Source: Oligoflexus tunisiensis
GTDB taxonomy: Bacteria; Bdellovibrionota_B; Oligoflexia; Oligoflexales; Oligoflexaceae
Assembly: GCF_001748245.1 (NCBI RefSeq)
Contig: NZ_BDFO01000001.1
Span: 785,901 to 849,900 of the forward strand
Direction of reading: 5' to 3'
DNA: 64,000 bases
Below, piece by piece: positions 55,893 to 64,000 of this stretch. Under the pieces are notes generated by a model, which had not been told where the DNA came from, searched no databases, and saw nothing but the letters and a program-made list of their open reading frames with translations. Position 1 is the stretch's first letter. Each line of letters starts with the position of its first letter. The position numbers and the translations under genes were made by a program.

Positions 55893-57008
55893 ATGCGTAA
55901 ATATTGGGGTTGGCTCCTGGCCGGTCTGATGACCTGGGCCGGGCCTGTAAGGGGTGATACGGTCGCTTTTTTGGGCGATAGCATCAGCACCGGGGGAGCT
56001 GCGCATGAAACGCTGCGCTTTGATCTGGACGTTTTAAGCGAGATTTTTGCGGGCAAGGTGGATCTCAGTCCGGGACCTGAATATTACCAAATCCTCAAGG
56101 AGACCTGGGAACCGATCGAAAAGCCGGCGCTCCCGCCACGACGATTGGAATTTTCGCCCAGGGAGTTCAGCAACCCGTTCAGTTGGGTGACGGACAGCGC
56201 GATGTTCACCCTGGGCCGTCGTTATCTGGACACAGAGGAATACAGCTGGGGCTATCTGCTTGGCCGGAAACGGAAGGTCAGCCCGCATGAGATATTCATC
56301 GCAGCGCGGGATGGGGAACGTTCCGAGCATGCCACGCGGCAGGTCGATCGTCTGCTGGATGCGACAGACTCAAAGGCCCCGCGACATGTTTTCATGTTTT
56401 TTACCGGCAATGACCTCTGTGCCCCGCAAGCAGAATTTGCGACTGAGGCGGCAGATTATGCGAAACATCAGGAAGCGGCGCTGCGCTATTTCATTCGAAA
56501 TGCTCAGCCTGATCACAGTGCAACGCATATTTGGCTGCTGGATCCGCTGGGGATTTTGCAGACGGTGAGTTCGCCCGATATTCTTGCACGGCCGGTGAAG
56601 GCCTATGGACAGGATCTGACCTGTCGGGATCTGCAGAGCGGGCGTTTTCAAAGTCCAACGGGCGAGATCCTGAAGGAAGGGATGAGCGACAAGTTTATCT
56701 TTGGTCTGATGTTTGGGCAGGGGCCACGGGGATATTGCCCTTCGCTTTTTTCGGTGCATGAGGAAGGCGGCACGGAGGTGCAGCTGCGTTTGTCCGGAAT
56801 GCTGGCCGCGTATCGGCAGGAGCTGGAGAAGCTGGCGAAAAAGCTGGCGGATGTGCACCCGTCGTTCAAGATACACCATCTGCGGGAAACCTCGGACCTT
56901 ATATTTATCGGCGAGGATATCAGCAATGACTGCTTTCATCTGAGCCTGAAGGGTCACTTGAAGCTGGCAAAGATGGTGGATGAGGCCATGCGCAAGGCCA
57001 TGCCCTGA
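55893..57008 (+). CDS. Exported SGNH-fold hydrolase
   Basis: A protein of about 371 aa starting at ATG 55893 (MRKYWGWLLAGLMTWAGPVRG), a signal peptide. The frame is open far upstream, but the signal peptide fixes the start. SGNH blocks are visible: FLGDSIS (nucleophile Ser), FFTGNDLC (Asn) and the C-terminal DCFHLSLKGH (Asp and His). Probably an esterase or acyltransferase-like lipase acting outside the cytoplasm. The tandem hairpins occupy its leader, where they could affect translation, since only purines of the repeat serve as a ribosome-binding site. Confidence 0.8.
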   Translation: MRKYWGWLLAGLMTWAGPVRGDTVAFLGDSISTGGAAHETLRFDLDVLSEIFAGKVDLSPGPEYYQILKETWEPIEKPALPPRRLEFSPREFSNPFSWVTDSAMFTLGRRYLDTEEYSWGYLLGRKRKVSPHEIFIAARDGERSEHATRQVDRLLDATDSKAPRHVFMFFTGNDLCAPQAEFATEAADYAKHQEAALRYFIRNAQPDHSATHIWLLDPLGILQTVSSPDILARPVKAYGQDLTCRDLQSGRFQSPTGEILKEGMSDKFIFGLMFGQGPRGYCPSLFSVHEEGGTEVQLRLSGMLAAYRQELEKLAKKLADVHPSFKIHHLRETSDLIFIGEDISNDCFHLSLKGHLKLAKMVDEAMRKAMP

Positions 57009-57125
57009 TATCTGATCCGGATTGACTGACTTCCCGCCGCCCGCAAAAATTATGACGTTGGACGCAACGCCGGGTTATGATGATGCAAGGACAAGCCCCC
57101 ATTCTGTTCACGGAAGTAAAAGACA

Positions 57126-58085
57126 ATGACAAGGCCGCACGGTATTCAAGGCGATCACTCCCACGTGTTTGATGCAGGCAACCCTCTGGCGGAACGCAAC
57201 ACCATGCGTGCGGTGATCCTGACCGCCGTGGTGATGGTTGTGGAAATCATTGGCGGCTGGTGGTTCAATTCCATGGCGCTGCTGGCGGATGGCTGGCATA
57301 TGTCCTCGCATGCGCTGGCACTTGGGCTTTCGGTGGCGGCTTATGCCGCGGCGCGGAAGCTGGCGGGGCACTCGCATTTTAGTTTTGGGACCTGGAAGAT
57401 CGAAGTTCTGGGGGGCTATACCAGCGCCATCTTTTTGCTGGGTGTGGCCGGGATGATGCTGTTTGAATCGGTGGAACGGTTCATTACGCCGGCTGCCATT
57501 CGTTATAATGAAGCGATTGCGATTGCCGTCCTGGGGCTGGCGACGAATGTGCTTTGTGCGTGGCTTCTGAAGGACGGGCATGGTCACAGCCATGACCACG
57601 AGCATGATCATCACCATCATGATCATGGACACGGCCACGATCATAAGCATGATCATGGTCATGATTTGAATTTGCGCTCAGCCTATGTGCATGTGGTGAC
57701 CGATGCGGCCACATCTGTGCTGGCGATTATTGCGTTGTTCAGCGGCAAATTGTGGGGCTGGGACTGGATGGATCCCTTGATGGGGATCGTCGGTGCGGTC
57801 CTGGTGGCGATCTGGGCGTTTGGATTGATTCGGGATTCGGGACGGATTCTTCTGGATGCGGAGATGAATGCGCCGGTGGTTGATGAGATCAAGGACGTGA
57901 TTCGGAATTTGCCGGTTCAGGCGACGATTACCGACCTGCATGTGGGGCGCGTGGGGAAAGGGAAGTTTTCCTGTATTCTGGCGGTTTCCGTGAAGGAGCC
58001 GGTGGAGCCTTCCTATTTCAAGAAGGCCCTGAGTGTGCATGACGAGCTGGTGCATGTTACGGTGGAAGTGAATCGGCAGGCTTGA
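57126..58085 (+). CDS. CDF-family metal cation exporter (DmeF-like)
   Basis: A 319-residue inner-membrane transporter. Six membrane segments are visible, with metal-site residues in MALLADGWHMSSHALALG (HD-type site of TM2) and the matching VHVVTDAATSVLA in TM5. A long His/Asp-rich cytoplasmic loop (about residues 155-180) lies between TM4 and TM5. The N-terminal HSHVFDAGNPLAERNT resembles DmeF-type Co/Ni/Zn exporters. Metal specificity is uncertain. Confidence 0.9.
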   Translation: MTRPHGIQGDHSHVFDAGNPLAERNTMRAVILTAVVMVVEIIGGWWFNSMALLADGWHMSSHALALGLSVAAYAAARKLAGHSHFSFGTWKIEVLGGYTSAIFLLGVAGMMLFESVERFITPAAIRYNEAIAIAVLGLATNVLCAWLLKDGHGHSHDHEHDHHHHDHGHGHDHKHDHGHDLNLRSAYVHVVTDAATSVLAIIALFSGKLWGWDWMDPLMGIVGAVLVAIWAFGLIRDSGRILLDAEMNAPVVDEIKDVIRNLPVQATITDLHVGRVGKGKFSCILAVSVKEPVEPSYFKKALSVHDELVHVTVEVNRQA

Positions 58086-58090
58086 AGGTT

Positions 58091-59173
58091 TCAGTGGCCC
58101 AGCTGCCTGATAATGGAATCATATTTATCCTGACTGGGGCGCAGCAGAGTGATGTGCCCCAGTTTGCGTTTGGGAGCCGCCTTCTTGCGATAATCATGCA
58201 AGCAAAGGCCGTCGATGCCAAGCAGTCGTGAAGATTCCGGCATCTGACTGATGACGTTGATCATGGTGAAGGGTTCACGCAGGGCGGTGGATCCCAGGGG
58301 TAAACCCATGATGGCCCGGAGGTGATTTTCGAACTGGCTCGTATAAGCCCCTTCAATGGTCCAATGGCCCGAGTTATGAACACGCGGGGCCATTTCATTC
58401 GCCACCAGGTCTTCATTCATCACAAAAAATTCAATGGTCAGCACGCCGACGTAATCGAGTTCCTGCATCACCTTTTGTGCATAAGCCTCAGCCTTGCTTT
58501 GCAGATCCTTGTTTGAAAAGGCTGTCCAGGGCTCGGTTGTGAAGAGGATGCCATCCTTGTGAACATTGTGCACCAGCGGATAGAAGCGGGTATTTCCTTG
58601 TGGATCCCGGACTGAAATCAAGGAACATTCGGCATCAAAGGTGAGCCATTTCTCGAGAATCAAATCCCGACCGCCGAGTGCCGCCCAGGCTGCATCCACA
58701 TCCGCAGGGGATTTGATGCGGAACTGGCCCTTGCCGTCATAACCTTCGCGCCTGGTTTTTAAGATGAAAGCCCCACCGCGGGTGCGCACTGCGTTCTCCA
58801 GCTCTTCGCGACTGGCAATATTCGTAAAATCCGCCGTCGGAATGCCGAGCTTTTGGAAGGTGTTTTTTTCGTAGAGACGATCCTGGGAAGTGGCGAGGGC
58901 TTTGATGCCAGGATTTATTTTCGAACCGTGAAGCAGGAGATTTTCGAGGGTGGCAACGGGGATGTTTTCACTTTCTATCGTAATGCAATCCAGGCCATGG
59001 GAAAACTGCCGGAGGGCATCGGGGTCGTTTAAGGGCGCCTGAATGTGTTCCATCACGTCAGCGGCCGGCGACTCGGGGTTGGGATCCAGACAGCGAAACT
59101 GCAGCCCCAAAGGATACCCGGCCAGTCCCATCATGCGGGCCAGCTGCCCGCCACCTAAAAACCCGACTCTCAT
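58091..59173 (-). CDS. purK: N5-carboxyaminoimidazole ribonucleotide synthase
   Basis: A 360-residue ATP-grasp enzyme of purine synthesis that makes N5-CAIR from AIR, ATP and bicarbonate. The start [15 protein letters not shown] is typical. Later motifs include [16 protein letters not shown] and the [15 protein letters not shown] active-site strand. It overlaps purE by 4 nt (ATGA), which indicates translational coupling. The next step is catalysed by that partner. Confidence 0.95.
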   Translation of the reverse strand: MRVGFLGGGQLARMMGLAGYPLGLQFRCLDPNPESPAADVMEHIQAPLNDPDALRQFSHGLDCITIESENIPVATLENLLLHGSKINPGIKALATSQDRLYEKNTFQKLGIPTADFTNIASREELENAVRTRGGAFILKTRREGYDGKGQFRIKSPADVDAAWAALGGRDLILEKWLTFDAECSLISVRDPQGNTRFYPLVHNVHKDGILFTTEPWTAFSNKDLQSKAEAYAQKVMQELDYVGVLTIEFFVMNEDLVANEMAPRVHNSGHWTIEGAYTSQFENHLRAIMGLPLGSTALREPFTMINVISQMPESSRLLGIDGLCLHDYRKKAAPKRKLGHITLLRPSQDKYDSIIRQLGH

Positions 59174-59667
59174 TTCGGTAACTCCAATTTTTGAGTCAAA
59201 ACTTCAGCGGCGACTTCCGCACGATTTTTTGCGAGACGCTTTTGCAGATCCGGATCCTGAAGACCCAGGATTTTCAAAGCCAAAAGAGCCGCGTTCGCCG
59301 CACCGGCGGAACCGATGGCCACGGTTGCGACGGGAACACCGCGGGGCATTTGCACGATCGACAGAAGGGAGTCGAGACCATTCAAGGCTTTCGATTGCAC
59401 CGGCACACCGATCACCGGAAGATCCGTCAGCGAAGCCACCATGCCGGGCAGATGCGCCGCGCCACCGGCTCCGGCGATGATCACTTTCAGACCACGCTCG
59501 ACAGCGGTTTTCGCATAGCTGACCAAAAGTTCGGGGGTGCGGTGAGCCGACACCACCTTGGCTTCAAAGGGAATATTCCAGGACTGCAAAATCTCGGCTG
59601 CGGGCATCATGGTTTCCCAATCGGATTTGGAACCCATGATAACGCCGACCTGTATGGACGTAGTCAT
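59170..59667 (-). CDS. purE: N5-carboxyaminoimidazole ribonucleotide mutase
   Basis: A 165-residue class I PurE that converts N5-CAIR to CAIR. It has [14 protein letters not shown] near the start, then [11 protein letters not shown] with the catalytic His, and [12 protein letters not shown]. It is immediately upstream of purK on the same strand. Together they form a two-gene purine unit, with the proS terminator just upstream. Confidence 0.95.
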   Translation of the reverse strand: MTTSIQVGVIMGSKSDWETMMPAAEILQSWNIPFEAKVVSAHRTPELLVSYAKTAVERGLKVIIAGAGGAAHLPGMVASLTDLPVIGVPVQSKALNGLDSLLSIVQMPRGVPVATVAIGSAGAANAALLALKILGLQDPDLQKRLAKNRAEVAAEVLTQKLELPK

Positions 59668-59736
59668 CGTTCATTACCCCAACTCTGTTGATGTCGGCAT
59701 CGTTGTATAGCAGCCCAACCGGCTTGTCCAGTAACG

Positions 59737-59764
59737 AAAAAGGGGGCAAAAACGCCCCCTTTTC
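59737..59764 (-). terminator. Rho-independent terminator after proS
   Basis: GGGGGC-aaaaac-GCCCCC with an A-run before and a T-run after. It lies 22 bp beyond the proS stop and could act in both directions. Confidence 0.9.
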
Positions 59765-59785
59765 TCGATTCAGCTCACGAGGGCA

Positions 59786-61312
59786 TCAATAGGACTTCGC
59801 AATAATCGAACGGCGCTCCACCGGCTTGCCCGTGAAAAGACACGTGCCCGCATCCTTCTCCGCATCGAGTGGCGTACAGCGGTGCGTGAGCTTCATTTCC
59901 TTCAGCGTGGCCCCAATCGCAGGATCATCCGCGACGTGAACCAGAGCGAATCCGCCGTGAATTTCCGGCTTGTCCTCGTTCTTTGGTGTGAACCACTTTT
60001 TCAGCTCATCCATGGAATCAATTTTTCTCATGTTGGCATTCCGGTAGGCCAGAGCCTTCTGATAAAGATCATCCTGAATCGAGGTCAAAATCTTCGGCAG
60101 GGATTCCACGAACTGATCCCGAGGAATCGCCTGCTTGTCCTTGTGCCCCTTGTTTCTTTGAGCCACAAACACTGCATTCTGATCCATATCACGGGGGCCG
60201 ACTTCCACACGGACCGGCACACCCTTCTTGATATGACCCCAGGCTTTCTCGCCGCCACGCATGTCACGGTCGTCGAGCAGCACCCGGATTTTTTCACCGT
60301 CATAGGTGGACGTGGCGATATCGGTCTGCAGTTTTTTACAGTAGGCCAGCACCCTGGTGCGTTCCTCATCATTCCGATAGATCGGCATGATCACGACGTG
60401 CCGAGGGGCAAGACGCGGTGGCAACACCAGACCGTCGTCATCCGAGTGGGTCATGATCAGTCCACCGATCAAACGGGTCGAGACACCCCAGGAGGTGGTC
60501 CAGGCAATCGCCGTCTCACCTTTTTCATTCTGGAATTTAATGTCCATCGCCTTGGAGAAGTTTTGCCCCAAAAAGTGTGAAGTCCCGGCCTGCAGAGCCT
60601 TGCGGTCCTGCATCATGGCCTCGATCGTATAGGTGTTGTCCGCACCAGGGAAACGCTCGAAGGAGGCTTTTTCGCCTTTGATCACGGGCACCGCCATGTA
60701 GTTTTCGGCAAAGTCCGCATAGACGTCGAGCATTTTGAAGGTCTCTTCCACAGCTTCCTCAGCGGTCGCGTGAACGGTATGACCTTCCTGCCAGAGGAAT
60801 TCGGTGGTGCGGAGGAACATGCGGGTCCGCATCTCCCAGCGCACAACGTTGGCCCACTGGTTGATCAAAATCGGCAAATCACGATAGGACTGAACCCATT
60901 TCGCATAGGTGGCACCGATGATCATTTCACTGGTTGGACGCACCACGAGGGGTTCGTCCAGCTTGCTGGAGGGTGCGGGAATCAGGCCGCCGTCAGGTCC
61001 AGGCTCAAGGCGATGGTGAGTGACCACCGCGCATTCCTTGGCAAAACCTTCGACGTGCTCCGCTTCCTTGGCCAGAAAGCTCAGTGGAATGAACAGGGGG
61101 AAATACGCATTCTCATGGCCCGTTTCCTTGAACTTGCCATCGAGAACCTTTTGCATGTTCTCCCAGATCGCATAACCCCAGGGTTTGATCACCATGCAGC
61201 CGCGAACAGCTGAGTTTTCCGAGAGATCGGCGGCCTTGATGACCTGCTGATACCACTCAGGATAATCTTCAGCACGGGTTGGGGTGATGGCTGTTTGCGC
61301 TGCTTTATTCAT
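59786..61312 (-). CDS. proS: Prolyl-tRNA synthetase (archaeal/eukaryote-type, ProS3)
   Basis: A 508-residue class II synthetase that charges tRNA-Pro. Motif 2 (WEMRTRMFLRTTEFLWQEGH) and motif 3 (LIGGLIMTHSDDDGLVLPPR) are present. The absence of the editing insertion seen in bacterial-type ProS, together with the C-terminal extension, fits the shorter ProS type 3. An internal Cys-containing tail (CTPLDAEKDAGTCLFTG) is a zinc-site-like relic. It is followed by a strong terminator. Confidence 0.95.
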   Translation of the reverse strand: MNKAAQTAITPTRAEDYPEWYQQVIKAADLSENSAVRGCMVIKPWGYAIWENMQKVLDGKFKETGHENAYFPLFIPLSFLAKEAEHVEGFAKECAVVTHHRLEPGPDGGLIPAPSSKLDEPLVVRPTSEMIIGATYAKWVQSYRDLPILINQWANVVRWEMRTRMFLRTTEFLWQEGHTVHATAEEAVEETFKMLDVYADFAENYMAVPVIKGEKASFERFPGADNTYTIEAMMQDRKALQAGTSHFLGQNFSKAMDIKFQNEKGETAIAWTTSWGVSTRLIGGLIMTHSDDDGLVLPPRLAPRHVVIMPIYRNDEERTRVLAYCKKLQTDIATSTYDGEKIRVLLDDRDMRGGEKAWGHIKKGVPVRVEVGPRDMDQNAVFVAQRNKGHKDKQAIPRDQFVESLPKILTSIQDDLYQKALAYRNANMRKIDSMDELKKWFTPKNEDKPEIHGGFALVHVADDPAIGATLKEMKLTHRCTPLDAEKDAGTCLFTGKPVERRSIIAKSY

Positions 61313-61341
61313 GACTTCAGTCCTATCCTGTCGGGCGACAA

Positions 61342-63018
61342 TTAACGTTCAAGCTTGGCGAAACGAACACGCTTGGGCACATCGGCTTCTGCACCCAGAC
61401 GACGATGGCGATCCTCCTCGTATTCGGTGAAGTTGCCTTCGTACCAATAGACCTGGCTGTCGCCTTCGAAGGCCAGGATGTGGGTCGCAATACGGTCGAG
61501 GAACCAGCGGTCGTGACTGATGACCACCGCGCAACCGGCGAAGTTGATCAAAGCCTCCTCGAGCGCACGCAGTGTCGTGATATCGAGGTCGTTGGTCGGT
61601 TCATCCATCAGCAGGACGTTAGCGCCGGATTTGCAAAGAAGGGCGAGCTGCAGACGGTTGCGCTCACCACCGGACAGGTAGCCGACTTTTTTCTGCTGAT
61701 CCTGACCGCTGAAGTTGAACTTGCCGACGTAAGCCCGCGCGTTGATTTCCTGCTTGCCGAGCGCGATGACATCACGACCTTCCGAGATCGTTTCGTAGAT
61801 CGTCTTCTCAGGATCCAGGCTGAGGCGCGACTGTTCCATGTAACCGACCTTCGCGGTTGCACCCACGCGGAAGCTGCCCTCATCGGGAGTATCCAGGCCG
61901 GCGATCATACGGAAAAGCGTGGTTTTACCGGTACCGTTGGCACCGATAATGCCGACGATGCCACCGGGGGGCAGTTTGAAATTCAGATCGGTGTACAGAA
62001 CCTTGTCACCAAAAGTTTTGGTCACATGCTCGGCCTCGATCACGATATCGCCAAGACGTGGTCCGGGCGGTATATAGAGTTGCAGCTCCTTCTCGTAGCT
62101 TGATTGCTCCTGGCCCAGTAATTTTTCATAAGCGGTAATACGGGCCTTGTTTTTCGCCTGACGGGCTCGCGGAGCCATCTTAACCCATTCCAATTCCTGC
62201 TGCAGGCTCTTGCGACGACGGTCCTCGGACTTGGCCTCGTTCTCGAGGCGCTTGTCCTTTTGTTCAAGCCAGGAGGAGTAGTTGCCTTTCCAGGGAATGC
62301 CTTCGCCGCGATCCAGTTCGAGGATCCAGCCAGCAACATTGTCGAGGAAGTAACGATCGTGCGTGACGGCGATGATCGTGCCCTTGTATTCCTGCAAGTG
62401 CTTTTCGAGCCAGCGCACGGACTCGGCGTCCAGATGGTTGGTCGGTTCGTCGAGCAGAAGAATATCAGGCTTTTGCAAAAGGAGACGGCAAAGAGCCACG
62501 CGACGGCGCTCACCACCGGACAGATGATCCACGAGCTGGTCCTGAGGCGGACAGTTCAGAGCATCCATGGCGAAATTCAAACGATCATCCAGAGTCCAGG
62601 CGTCCATGCGATCCAAAAGATCCTGAACTTCCGCCTGGCGGGTGATCAATCTATCCATTTCTCCGGCGTTCATATCCTCGCCGAATTTGAGGTTGATCTC
62701 TTCGAATTCACGCAAGAGTCCAGCGACTTCCGCGACACCTTCTTCAACGATTTGGCGGACGGTTTTGCCGGCGGTCAATTCCGGTTCCTGCGGGAGGTAG
62801 CCGACCGAATAGCCCTCGGAAAGATGGGCTTCACCGGTAAAATCCTGATCGACACCGGCCATGATGCGGAGCAGGGTCGATTTACCGGAGCCGTTCGCCC
62901 CGAGCACGCCGATCTTGGCGCCGTAGTAGTAGGAGAGGTAAATATTCTTCAGCACAGTCTTTTGACCGTGGACCTTGGACATACCCACCATCGAATAAAT
63001 GACGGTTTTATCTGACAT
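61342..63018 (-). CDS. ettA: Energy-dependent translational throttle protein EttA (ABC-F)
   Basis: A 558-residue soluble ABC-F ATPase that binds the ribosomal E site and gates translation with cellular energy. It has two nucleotide-binding domains, with Walker A GANGSGKST and GANGTGKTT and signatures LSGGERRRVALC and LSGGERNRLQLA. The linker between domains has the arm-like RRKSLQQELEWVKMAPRARQ helix. Length and both signatures fit EttA. It is 29 bp upstream of proS on the same strand. Confidence 0.93.
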   Translation of the reverse strand: MSDKTVIYSMVGMSKVHGQKTVLKNIYLSYYYGAKIGVLGANGSGKSTLLRIMAGVDQDFTGEAHLSEGYSVGYLPQEPELTAGKTVRQIVEEGVAEVAGLLREFEEINLKFGEDMNAGEMDRLITRQAEVQDLLDRMDAWTLDDRLNFAMDALNCPPQDQLVDHLSGGERRRVALCRLLLQKPDILLLDEPTNHLDAESVRWLEKHLQEYKGTIIAVTHDRYFLDNVAGWILELDRGEGIPWKGNYSSWLEQKDKRLENEAKSEDRRRKSLQQELEWVKMAPRARQAKNKARITAYEKLLGQEQSSYEKELQLYIPPGPRLGDIVIEAEHVTKTFGDKVLYTDLNFKLPPGGIVGIIGANGTGKTTLFRMIAGLDTPDEGSFRVGATAKVGYMEQSRLSLDPEKTIYETISEGRDVIALGKQEINARAYVGKFNFSGQDQQKKVGYLSGGERNRLQLALLCKSGANVLLMDEPTNDLDITTLRALEEALINFAGCAVVISHDRWFLDRIATHILAFEGDSQVYWYEGNFTEYEEDRHRRLGAEADVPKRVRFAKLER

Positions 63019-63127
63019 GAACTTCCACCTGTAGAAGATGATCCGATCGAGGTGGACAATCTAAAGGATTTGGCAACGGATCGCCATATCTAACAGGGGG
63101 GAAAAGGGGAAGAGGACGTCCTCTGAA

Positions 63128-63655
63128 TCAGGACGCCCGACGCTTGTTCATCGTATCAACAAGGTGATCGAGTGCGGTATTTTGCCACTCTTCGAACGGC
63201 AGCTCCGATTTGCTGGCTTCATAGAGTCTTTGCATGAGGGCGTCGTTTAACTGCCTTGCCTCGATGATGTTCAGGCAGTTCTGAACCGTGCGCACCAATT
63301 GCTCATACTCTATGGGCTTATAGATGAGCGCGAAGAGGTTGGGGCTATCCTTCGGGATGGAGATCTTGGTTCTCTCCAGACCCGTTACCATTATGACTGG
63401 TGTTGGATAACCATGATCGCGGAGCATGACAAGCAGCTCATCACCGCGCACCTCAGGCATCTTGATATCTGAGATGATGATATCGGGTTTAAAGGCGGTG
63501 ATCGCCTCCTCAGCGTCGGCGCCATCATAGATGACTTTGGCTTTGGCGCCCGCATTCTGCAGCACGGCTCGGCAAACTTCTGCGAGCTGCACCTCATCAT
63601 CGATCACCAGGACCTTGGGAGCAAAGATCTTCGATCGTAATTTCAGACTAATCAT
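63128..63655 (-). CDS. Response regulator (single receiver domain)
   Basis: A 175-residue protein, taken from ATG 63655 (MISLKLRSKIFAPKVLVIDD), with agg 7 nt upstream. The frame is open to 63934 but the extra residues look unlike a receiver. VLVIDDEVQL carries the acidic pair, KPDIIISDIKMP the phospho-acceptor Asp and LIYKPIEYEQL the conserved Lys. A short helical tail of ~45 residues follows, with no clear DNA-binding domain. The cognate kinase is not in the window. Confidence 0.85.
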   Translation of the reverse strand: MISLKLRSKIFAPKVLVIDDEVQLAEVCRAVLQNAGAKAKVIYDGADAEEAITAFKPDIIISDIKMPEVRGDELLVMLRDHGYPTPVIMVTGLERTKISIPKDSPNLFALIYKPIEYEQLVRTVQNCLNIIEARQLNDALMQRLYEASKSELPFEEWQNTALDHLVDTMNKRRAS

Positions 63656-63895
63656 GTTGCAGCCTAATAATCGAAAATTATTAGAAATTTGGCTAAAGCC
63701 AACAGCCTTCACCGATAACAAAGACTCTTTCGGCCACGCTTCCGGAAAACTTAACGAAGACATTTCAAAAAACTGTGGGAATTGAAAAGCGACCAATACC
63801 TGCTTGAACTTAGTCATCTTGACGCCTATGTAAGAATCAAGTGACTCGGCACAAACGTACGGAGTTAAAAACATGAAAATTTTGGAAAAAAGTGT

Positions 63896-63924
63896 TTGAC
63901 CGTTTTCAGGTGCTCCCGTATAAC
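63896..63924 (+). promoter_or_regulatory. Strong sigma-70-type promoter, probably of an rRNA operon
   Basis: TTGACC (63896-63901) and TATAAC (63919-63924) are separated by exactly 17 bp. They point out of the window on the plus strand, toward the boxA-like leader at its end. No protein gene follows inside the window. Confidence 0.7.
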
Positions 63925-63977
63925 CCTTTCTCACGACGAGAGCACAGCGAAACGCAAGTTAAGCAAAAACTCGTTAG

Positions 63978-63990
63978 GTTCTTTGAAAAC
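63978..63990 (+). promoter_or_regulatory. boxA-like rRNA leader motif
   Basis: GTTCTTTGAAAAC, followed by TGAATAG, is the form of the boxA antitermination motif found just upstream of 16S rRNA genes in many bacteria. With the strong promoter at 63896 it suggests that an rRNA operon begins just past position 64000. Confidence 0.65.
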
Positions 63991-64000
63991 TGAATAGAAG

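Noticed and set aside
57590..57665. Short-period repeat rich in cat/gac
   Set aside because: It encodes the His/Asp-rich metal-binding loop of the CDF transporter, so it is not an independent repeat element.
1..64000. CRISPR arrays
   Set aside because: No regularly spaced direct repeats with unique spacers were seen; the only tandem repeat is the hairpin array at 55797-55887.

Overview
The window looks like a chromosome segment from a free-living or predatory Gram-negative bacterium, most plausibly of the Bdellovibrionota/Oligoflexia type. This is an inference from gene content: many lipoproteins and Sec-exported proteins of unknown family, a TIGR02147-type regulator, flagellar FliG, several chemotaxis proteins, a WD40-repeat lipoprotein, and a one-piece tmRNA. 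By eye, the right third (about 46.6-64 kb) is richer in G+C and has tightly packed housekeeping genes. The left two thirds are more A+T-rich, gappy and full of mobile and defence genes.

Layout. 0.3-2.7 kb: a methyl-accepting chemotaxis protein and CheW. 3-7 kb: a matrixin-like lipoprotein metalloprotease and a toxin/immunity pair (Sec-exported protein with a C-terminal EndoU-like nuclease domain, and a probable immunity protein). 7-26 kb: an accessory region. It holds an AbiE-type (type IV) toxin-antitoxin pair, an intact TM0106-type RecB nuclease/helicase plus decayed partial copies of the same locus, a serpin fragment, a degenerate-receiver/CheX protein, an IS66 element and IS91-like and DDE transposase remnants. 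It also holds a DUF4258/XRE toxin-antitoxin pair, a CPBP intramembrane protease, a HEAT-like protein, an exported trio that includes a permuted NlpC/P60-like hydrolase, a regulator/exported-protein pair, and an MNT antitoxin whose HepT toxin is broken off.

26.1-42.9 kb: a complete class 1 DISARM anti-phage operon (drmD-drmMI-drmA-drmB-drmC, all on the minus strand), an IS3-family remnant, an XRE regulator and a large exported protein. The block runs up to the 3' end of ssrA (tmRNA). An imperfect 22-bp direct repeat of the ssrA 3' end lies at 26123-26144, just beyond drmC, so this block may be an island inserted at ssrA.

43-64 kb: a WD40 lipoprotein gene interrupted by one in-frame TGA; an alpha/beta-hydrolase-like protein lacking the usual serine; a large coiled-coil membrane protein; an RlmL-like rRNA methyltransferase; a small basic protein; FliG; a ClpX-like unfoldase without the zinc domain; acylphosphatase; a LysR DNA-binding-domain-only protein; a TIGR02147 regulator; an SGNH hydrolase preceded by tandem hairpins; a CDF metal exporter; purE-purK; proS; ettA; and a response regulator. 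The last ~100 bp carry a strong promoter and a boxA-like motif typical of an rRNA operon leader, so a 16S rRNA gene probably starts just outside the window.

The best candidates for something new are the ssrA-linked DISARM island, the repeatedly duplicated and decayed nuclease-helicase/VWA locus, the Sec-exported EndoU toxin, and the in-frame TGA in the WD40 lipoprotein.
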